Position numbers and translations under genes: made by a program. 64,000 nt of DNA from Mauremys mutica (lineage: Eukaryota; Chordata; Testudines; Geoemydidae): positions 60,156,948 to 60,220,947 of the forward strand of contig NC_059082.1 in NCBI RefSeq assembly GCF_020497125.1. The letters run 5' to 3'. Positions 56,313-64,000 of this stretch are shown piece by piece. The notes beneath the pieces were generated by a model that was not told where the DNA came from, did no database searches, and was given only the letters and a program-made list of their open reading frames with translations. The first letter of the stretch is position 1. Every line of letters begins with the position of its first letter.

Positions 56313-58612
56313 CTTGTGAGATTCACCCTTCACTGTAAAGAGGCACATTGGTTCTAAACAATACTGCCAGTGAGATTTGAATGGACTGAAACATTTTTAA
56401 AAGTTACGCTCCCATTTTTTTAATGTCCAAACTGCTTAGTTTATTTTCTATTTATAACTCTTAACCCCTCCCCCGTATAAGAGCACCCTGACTGTCCCTT
56501 GATAATTATAAAATATATGCCTCTAGCTCTATCTTCAAAAGAAATATATATAAGAAAACCTCAGGTATCTTTATGTGTTCAGTTCTTTCTGCAAAAATAA
56601 GGATATCACACTCTGACATTTCCAGGGACCATATCAATTTTTTTCAGAATATTTTTAAAACTGTGCTCACTTTGAATTCTTGGATTTTATTTCTGTCTCC
56701 ACACCCACCATATCTCCTGTTTGACAGAATCACACCAAGCAGCTCTTCTTCTGAAATTTATACTGCATAGCCATCAAGAGGGAGGAAGTGGGAAAAGTGA
56801 TCCTTTCCTAGGTACCATGGAGAGCTAGGATATTGAAACACAGCACCAGAGTGGTAATGTGGCTTTTCCAAGTCATGACCAGAGTTGTGAGAATAATGGA
56901 AAAATACCAATTAAATCGCTTATTTGAAAACTTAACCCATTATTCATCAAATATATTTTTGCCCATTATTATTAGACTGGCTAATGTCATATTGAATAAC
57001 AGGCTGGGAAAACAGCAACTACTTACCTTAACATCATTCCATCAAGCAGAGAAGAAACAGTGAATGTATGGTATACACTGGCCCAAATCTATACACTGTT
57101 AGTGCTGTCAATGTGCATGATTCCTTACAGATAAGAAGGATTCTTAAATTGAAATAAGAACAGTAGAAGATGAGAATGTAGGAAGCAGTTGGGTATGGGA
57201 AAGATGAGAGAAAGTCAATATGATTATGTATAAACTTGTGAAGCTTAGGCACAAGTCTTGAGGACAGAGCATGAGAGAATATATGCAAACATCTTCTATA
57301 TCAAACATTTTTTTTTCCAGGATGGTGGCACAATGCCTTTGCATAGTATAGTTAACAGATGCTGACATTACTGGAAAATGGCCAATACATGGTCTTCATA
57401 AGCAAAAGTTTTTGCTCTTTGTGACTCTGATGGTAATACATTTTAATTTTTAGGCACGTATCTGCACCTAGCCTAGGTATCTAGCAAATGCAAGACTAAC
57501 CCCCCCCCCTTTCAGAAAAGCATTTAAGCACAAGCATAACTCTAAACACATGATTAGTCTTATTAGAGTCATGTGCTTAAATGCTTTGCTGAATGGGAGC
57601 CAAAATCATGATCACCATAAAAACATACCAAGATAGAATGACATATAAAGTAATGAAATCTAAATTGCTGTGCCACAGCAAATACTTTATCAAAGAGACA
57701 CATTTTAGATCTTTTTTTAAAATACACCAAATCCTTGGCAGTTCTTAATCTTGAAGGGCATTGCTTAGACCTAGGGCTACAGATGTAAAGATGAGAGCAG
57801 TACTTGTTATACTTTTTGCCATCTCTGGGGACTGAAAGTTCTGTTATTTCTTTATGAGATAGGAAATGAGAAGCTTGTATAAAGTTTTTGGATCTAATAC
57901 TTTTTGAATAAAAAATAATAGTGATACTAAGTAATTATTTGCAGTTATTATTTATTATTTCCATTAATAATTACATTTTGTGCTTACCTTTCACCTGAAG
58001 AAGTCTTAATCTATCCATACCCCAGTGTTGGCAAGTGTTCAGTGAAATCCTGATGCTTACCCTAGCAATGATCATGCTACCATGTTCTCAATCAGCTGCA
58101 AATCATGTATTATCTTTATAGGTAATCCAATACAGCATGTATTGCAGGAATCCAGAATTCTCAAGAAAAGTATAATAGTGCCAATTGATCAGAATGTGAG
58201 AATAGAGCTCAGAGTCTGGTGACATTTCAGAAACTAGTCCTTATGATTGCTTATCACTGATCATAAAAAAACCAGTTACTGGTCAAGCATTATACAAGAG
58301 GCTATAGCTACACTGAGGTTTCTGGTCATTATGAAGCATGACTGGACTGAACATAGAACAGTGTGGTAGAGTGCAAAGCAATTAACAAATAAATGAACAT
58401 TATTTTCAAAGAAGTAAACTTGTTTTGGAAGAACTTTGTAGGACTGAATGGATTTTTCTTGAATGTGAATACCCGAGTTCTAAGAAAATCTCTATATAAT
58501 TGAATTTGTATGTTTGTAGCAACTTGGTTATAGAGTAAGAATATGTATCTTAGATTTGTTTTATCCACTTTCAGACTTACAACTTTGGTCAATTTTTATT
58601 AATGTCCTATAT
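56313..58612. other. No recognisable gene; old-repeat fragment at 57500-57602
   Basis: 57500-57602 holds AAGCATTTAAGCACAAGC and GTGCTTAAATGCTTTGCTG in opposite orientation, giving an imperfect inverted pair. Otherwise AT-rich and unassigned. Confidence 0.4.
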
Positions 58613-61078
58613 AATTTTAAAACAAACTGGGTCAGATCAAAGGTCCATCTAGCCCAGTATCCTGTCTTCTGACAGTGGCCAATGCCAGGTGCCCCAGAGG
58701 GAATAAACAGAACAGGTAATCATCAAGTATTAATTCCTTGTCACCTATTCCCAGCCTCTGGCAAACACAGGCTAGAGACACCATCCCTGCCCATCATGGA
58801 TAATAGCCATTGATGGACCTATCCTCCATGAACCTATCTAGTCTTTTTCTGAACCCTGTTATAGTGTTGGCCTTCACAACATCTTCTGGCAAAGAGTTCC
58901 ACAGACTGACCGAATTGTGAGAAAATATACTTCCTTTTGTTTGTTTTAAACCTGCTGCCTATTAATTTCATTTGGTGACCTCTAGTTCTTGTGTAAATAA
59001 CACTTCCTTATTTACTTTCTCCACACCAGGCATGATTTTATAGATCTGTATCATATCCCCCCTTAGTCATCACTTTTCCAAGCTGAGAAGTCCCAGTCTT
59101 ATTAATCTCTCTTCATACAGAAGCCATTCCATACCCCTAATCATTTCTGTTGCCCTTTTCTGAACCTTTTCCAATTCCAATATAGCTTTTCTTGAGATGG
59201 GGGCAACCACATCTGCATGCAGTATTCAAGATGTGGGCGTACAATGAATTTATATAGAGGCAACATGATATGTTCTGTCTTATTATCTATCCCTTTCTTA
59301 ATGATTCCCAACATTCTGTTCGCTTTTTTTGACTGATGCTGCATACTGAGTGGATGTTTTCAGAGAACTATCCACAGTGACTCCAAGATCTCTTTCTTCA
59401 GTGGTAACAGCTAATTTAAACCCCATCATTTTATATGTATAGTTGGGATTATGTTTTCCAACGTTCATTACTTTGCATTTATCAACATTGAATTTCATCT
59501 GCCATTTTGTTGCCCAGTCACCTAGTTTTGAGAGATCCTTTTGTAGCTCTTTGGAGTCTGCCTGGGACTTAACTATCTTGGGCAATGTTGTATCTGCAAA
59601 TTTTGCCACCTCACTGTTTACCCCATTTTCCAGATCATTTATGAATATGTTCAATAGGACTGGTCCCAGTACAGACCCCCAGGAGACACCACTATTCACT
59701 TCACTCCATTCTGAAAACTGACCATTTATTCCTACCCTTTGTTTCCTGTCTTTTAACCAGTTACTGATCCAGGAGAAGACCTTCCCTCTTGTTCCATGAC
59801 AGCTTACTTTGCTTAAGAGCCTTTGGTGAGGGAACTTGTGAAAATATAAGTACACGATATCCACTGGATCCCCCTTGTCCACATGCTTATTGACTCCCCC
59901 CTCCCCAAAGAATTCTAGTAGATTGGTTTGGCATGATTTTCCTTTACAAAAACCATGTTGCCTTTTTTCCCCAACAAATTATGTTCATCTATATGTCTGA
60001 CAATTTTGTTCTTTACTATAGTTTCAACCAGTTTGGCCGGTACTGAAGTCAGTCTTACTGGCCTGTAATGGCCGGGATCACCTCTGGAGATCTTTTTAAA
60101 AATTAGCATTACATTAGCTATCCTCCAGTCATTTGTACAGAAGCTGATTTAAATGATAGGTTACAGACTACAGTTAGTAGTTCTGTCAAAACTCTTGGGT
60201 GAATAACATCTGGTCCTGGTGACTTACTTCTGTTTAGTTCATCAATTTGTTCGAAAATCTTTTCTAAAGACACCTCAATCTGGGACAGTTTCTCAGATTT
60301 GTCACCTAAAAAGAATGGCTTACGTTTGGGAATCTCCCTCACATCCTCAGCCGTGAAGACCGATGCAAAGAATTAAATTAATTTCTCCTCAGTGGCCCGA
60401 TCGTCCTTGAGTGCTCTTATAGCATCTTGATTGTCCAGTGGCTCCACTGGTTGTTTAGCAGACTTCCTGCTTCTGATGTACTTAAAAGTTCTTTTCTTGT
60501 TACTATGGCTAGCTGTTCCTCACATTATTTTGGCCTTCCTAATTATATTGTTACACTTCATTTCCCAGAGTTTATGCTCCTTTCTATTTTCCTCACTAGG
60601 ATTTAACTTCCACTTTTTAAAGGATGTCTCTTTACCTCTCTTCTTCTTTTACTTTGTTTAGCCAGGGTGGCATTTTTTTGTCTCTTACTATGATTTTTTT
60701 TCATTTGGTGTATACATTTAAGTTGAGCCTTTATTATGGTATTTTAAAAAAATGTCCATGCAGCTTGCAGGGATTTCACATTTTACCCTGTACCATTTTT
60801 ATTTCTGTTTAATTACCTTCCTCATTTTTGTGTAGTTCCCTTTTCTGAAATTAAATGGTACAGTGTTGAGCTGCTGTGGTGTTTTCCCCACCACAGTGAT
60901 GTTACATTTAATTATATCATGGTCATTATTACTAAGTGGTCCAGCTATATTCACCTCTTGGACCAGATTCTGTGCCGCACTTAGGACTAAATCAAGAATT
61001 GCCTCTCCTCTTGTGGATTCCAAGACTAGCTGCTCCAAGAAGCACTCATTTAAAGTGTCAAGAAACTTTATCTTTGCT
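58613..61078 (-). mobile_element. CR1 LINE, 2.5-kb 5'-truncated copy
   Basis: The 3' UTR begins at about 58613-58625 (ACTGGGTCAGATCAAAGGTCC, AGCCCAGTATCCTGTCTTC on plus). This 3' end differs from those at 5811 and 39651, so it is a separate CR1 subfamily. Coding blocks follow on the minus strand through RT (59141-60109), the pre-RT linker (60118-60342) and upstream ORF2 sequence up to about 61078, where the element is truncated (last block MEQLVLESTRGEAILDLVL, near 61038). Confidence 0.9.
59141..60342 (-). pseudogene. CR1 reverse transcriptase, inactivated
   Basis: In order on minus: LNRSKSPGPDVIHPRVLTEL (about 60240-60180); DPGHYRPVRLTSVPAKLVE (about 60085-60030); a deletion through the motif A region (the segment after DIVYLYFHKF, near 59850, lacks the expected DFxKAFD context); NSGVSWGSVLGPVLLNIF (motif B, with the usual V-P-Q-G read as V-S-W-G); and KFADTTLPKI, where the catalytic FADD has become FADT through a 3-bp loss. 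The MKFNVDKCKVMNVG block and the IKKGIDNKTEHIMLPLYK block are preserved in a shifted frame at 59344. Loss of catalytic residues and several frame breaks make it inactive. Confidence 0.85.
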
Positions 61079-61079
61079 A

Positions 61080-62335
61080 ATATGTACTAGTAGTAATGAA
61101 TTATGCTATGTGGAATGTACAGAAAAATTGACACATAACATTGTTCTGGTCATTCACATTCATCTAAGAAGAAAAAGCAAGGCATTTACACTTTAATGCT
61201 ACATCCTATAAATAGACACCTCTGCATACATTATTAATATGGGCTTATTACCTACTGTATTGGCTTCACTACTACTCTTCTCTTGGGAAGCCATGGAAAA
61301 TAGGTAGATTGTGCAAATGCCCATGTTAACTAGAGCTACTAGATACAAAGCAAATAAGATTGCACAAATACAAATATTCACTTGTCACATCCTATAATCC
61401 ACATATCTCAACAAATAGTCCATAAATTCAATCCCTCAGCTACTGTTGTTTGAAGTAATTTATACATTTCCTATCTTATGTTTGTACTACTATTAGAATA
61501 CTAAGTAAAAAAATCATTTCTACATGTTGTTGCAAGACAACAAAATTCTTCTTTAGGAGAAACAAAAGACTGATATGCTATACATCATTCTAGTAGTAGG
61601 ATACCTATCAGCCAGATGGGCTGGGGAGAACTGGTCCTGTGCTATTGTGAAGGAAACATATATAGTCCTGAACAGCCTTTCTATTTTATCTTAAGAAATA
61701 CAACTAAAAGTCTTCAGTTAAAGAGACTGCATGTAGTGCTGCATTCATGGCTTATAAGCATGCAAAAAGGAAAATACTCGGCATGAAGGATCAGTTTCAA
61801 AAGCAGACCAGTGGTGTCTTTAGGGCAATCACTGATATATTGTCCTATGGTATTGGAGACTTGGTAAAATTATATCCATGTTGGGAAAATTTGGATAGGT
61901 GCTCACTTTTGTGTTAAAACCTTTGGAATCTTTAACTAATAATATTGATCTGAAGACAGAAGAATCTCAATTTTGGATGAGACTAAAGTGCGCTCATCCA
62001 AACTTGAACTATTGGACAGTCATTTGAAGTGAGAAAAAACACCAATAAGAATAATGGGCTTTCTCTAAATAGTAGATGGAGACGTCATGTACACATTCTT
62101 ATAGGTATGGATTCCTCATGTATTGGAGTATTCAATTGGAGTATCTGACATTTGTGTAATGATGGGATAGAACAGAATCCATGTGACAAAGTAGCAGGAA
62201 CCCATTGCATACCATTCTGGAGAAACCAAAAAGGCTGCAACGAAGAAGTGAATATTTCCATGACAGCTGAAAATTTTACCCAAAATGTTCACAGAAGTAT
62301 AAAACAAAAATCTCTATATATGATAACGAATGGGA
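61080..62335. other. No recognisable gene
   Basis: AT-rich. Could include eroded upstream LINE sequence continuing into the next feature, but no block was recognised. Confidence 0.35.
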
Positions 62336-62525
62336 GAAAAGAAGTAGAGAGGTAGCATTATATGTCAAAAATATTTACAAAAGCAGTGAAATACAATGTG
62401 ATATTGGAGAGCAGCAAAGTGCAATATTCCGATTAGGGTTACAGTTAGTAAAAAATAAAGGAAGAATTTCAGTGGTCATCTTCTGCAGACCACAAGACTG
62501 GAGAAGGGAGTATAAAGAGATCAGT
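62336..62525 (+). pseudogene. Old LINE endonuclease remnant (CR1/L2-like)
   Basis: A frame without start codon from about 62353 is open for about 58 codons. It begins EVALYVKNIYKSSEIQCDIG and ends with ISVVIFCRPQDWRREYKEI. The spacing of VALYVK, then an I-F-R-L strand, then V-x-F-C-R-P matches the G-G-V-A-L-Y-V-K to Y-R-P-P interval of the APE-type endonuclease of CR1/L2 LINEs. It is plus-strand, so it does not belong to the minus-strand CR1 ending at 61078. The catalytic N-terminal part and the RT are absent. Confidence 0.5.
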
Positions 62526-64000
62526 GGCATATCCAGCAATTCTTTACTTTACAGTCATTGTACCACTACAAACAGTTTGTCCAGACATTCATATTAGGGC
62601 TACCATATACAGTGTATTTTTGACAGCTGTCAAAAGTGACAGCTCCATCAGCTGCAGATCTTCCTTATTTCAATGTCTGAGTTCCTGCTCTGCTCCTTCA
62701 GCCTCATCCTTCCCAGATATGGCCCCCAGATCTTTAAAGTACACTTCTTTGATCCTGTCTTTTCCAAATACTCCTCTATCTTCCTTGTCCCCTTGTCTCC
62801 AAGCCTCTAAAATGTGCCATCTGCTCCCACTATGTTCACTTCCTCTCTACTCATTTACTCAGGTTTTTACCCCCTCTACTCCACTTAAATATAATCCACC
62901 AAAGTTACCAAGCATCTCTCTCTGGTGAGGTTACAACCTTCCTTCATTCTCTTCCTTGACCTTTCTTTCAGGACAACTGACCCCCTCTATGTCTCTCTTC
63001 TTCCTTGACTTTGGAGGTGCTATACTCGCCTGGTTTTCCTCCTTACCTCTCTGACCACTCTTTAGCATCTCTTTCACAGAGAGTGAAAAAGTAAGGAGCC
63101 ACCAATGTCCCTCAGGACTCTCCTTGATCCTCTCTGCTCTACTTTGTCTTTGGATTACTGCTTTTGGGGTGGGCTTCCCTTCTGTCTATACCTTCTGTCT
63201 CACACAGGCCTTACAAGGGCTGATGACAATCTGGCCCTTAGCATAATACAAAGGAATCACTGAGAAATCATGTACTAAGGGACCCTCTTCCCTCTGTGGG
63301 ATTCCTTACTACAGTACAGCTAAGGGGATATCCTTGAACACTGGAAGCAGTTGTGGCAGTATTTCCCAATCCTATTGCCCTATTTTGGGCCACTTCCTTC
63401 CTCCAGCTTGCTCAGGGGTTGGGAAGGCAATGGCCCTTACCTGGCAGGCCTCCTGATATAAAACAGTTCTCTGCAATGAAACAAAAGTAAAGAAGAGTTT
63501 TATAAAAGTCCCTTCATTTCTCATGCCTCAGGCTCAGCATCCATTCCTCTAAATTCTCCATACCTGCCCCCTTCAGCACTAATAACTCTTGCTTACCTTA
63601 CATGGTCTTTTATTGTCCTTGACAGCTATCCATTTATACAAAGTTTAAATCTCTCCCTCCTATGTCTACCTGTGCTTCATGGTAATACACCATTTAAAAA
63701 ACAATTCTTCCATTGAACAGAATGAGAGCAGAAGTCTTTTGGCTCAGTTGTTGAAATTTTTCAGGCAGTAGATCATTAAGTTGGTGCAGCTTAAAAACCC
63801 ACTCACGCTCTGACAGGTCCTAGGGGAGAACCTAAGAATTGTCATTGTAATGATGGCATTACAAGAGGAGTAGCTATGTGTCTCTGCTCATTACAGAGGG
63901 AGAAAGCACAGTGCAAACCTGATGTGTTTAGACTAATGCTAAGAATTATTTTAAAGCTTACCCCCATTTACAGTTTCAGGCATCATTAAAAAAAAATAAA
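62526..64000. other. No recognisable gene; pyrimidine-rich stretch
   Basis: 62640-63140 is markedly C/T-rich on the plus strand, with no repeat unit. The 134-codon frame at 62524-62928 is serine/proline/leucine-rich because of this and has no known motif. The remainder is unassigned, up to the A-run at the window end. Confidence 0.4.

Noticed and set aside
62524..62928. 134-codon frame in the C/T-rich stretch
   Set aside because: Composition-driven serine/proline/leucine content; no family resemblance.
1..64000. CRISPR arrays, bacterial-type operons, phage genes
   Set aside because: Tandem arrays seen have variable imperfect units without spacers, and the sequence is plainly vertebrate.

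Overview
The window reads as vertebrate, non-genic DNA: AT-rich, with no open frame that looks like a host exon, no rRNA or tRNA gene, and more than thirty pieces of transposable elements. The mix of families points to a turtle (probably a cryptodire). It has several CR1 LINE subfamilies, a DIRS tyrosine-recombinase retrotransposon, PIF/Harbinger elements with large MITE derivatives, many short hAT MITEs, long solo LTRs and older CORE-SINE/MIR-like pieces. This assignment rests on recognising the families from memory. No alignment or database search was run. The stretch is probably intergenic or lies inside a very large intron.

Layout. 1-1640: 3' part of a DIRS element (end of RT/RNase H frame, broken recombinase, inverted terminal sequences). 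3.4-5.3 kb: a fold-back repeat, a head-to-head palindromic retroelement insertion with 13-bp target duplications, and a Harbinger MITE. 5.8-9.5 kb: a minus-strand CR1 split by a 1685-bp solo LTR (5-bp duplications). 11.3-20 kb: two plus-strand CR1 3' ends, hAT MITEs and a Harbinger MITE. 23.7-25.5 kb: an old CR1 split by a 774-bp solo LTR (4-bp duplications). 26.8-27.1 kb: hAT MITE. 31.8-33.4 kb: a hAT-like element holding two smaller elements and a G-rich minisatellite. 35.6-36.6 kb: two more hAT pieces. 38.3-44.0 kb: a three-level nest, LTR containing autonomous-type Harbinger containing CR1. 48-55.5 kb: a 961-bp Harbinger MITE with iterated palindromes, a solo LTR, MIR-like pieces, a 3' LTR with adjoining polypurine tract, a C-rich minisatellite element and a gag-like remnant. 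56.1-56.3 kb: a structured repeat related to the 3.7-kb palindrome. 58.6-61.1 kb: a long minus-strand CR1. 62.3-62.5 kb: an old LINE endonuclease remnant.

Nothing here forms a working pathway. The two best preserved coding pieces are a 323-codon CR1 reverse transcriptase C-terminal frame (39731-40702) and the C-terminal half of a Harbinger transposase (40743-41249), which is divergently arranged with a decayed Myb/SANT partner gene. The main value of the window is its insertion record: many insertions have readable target-site duplications, so their order and mechanism can be read directly.
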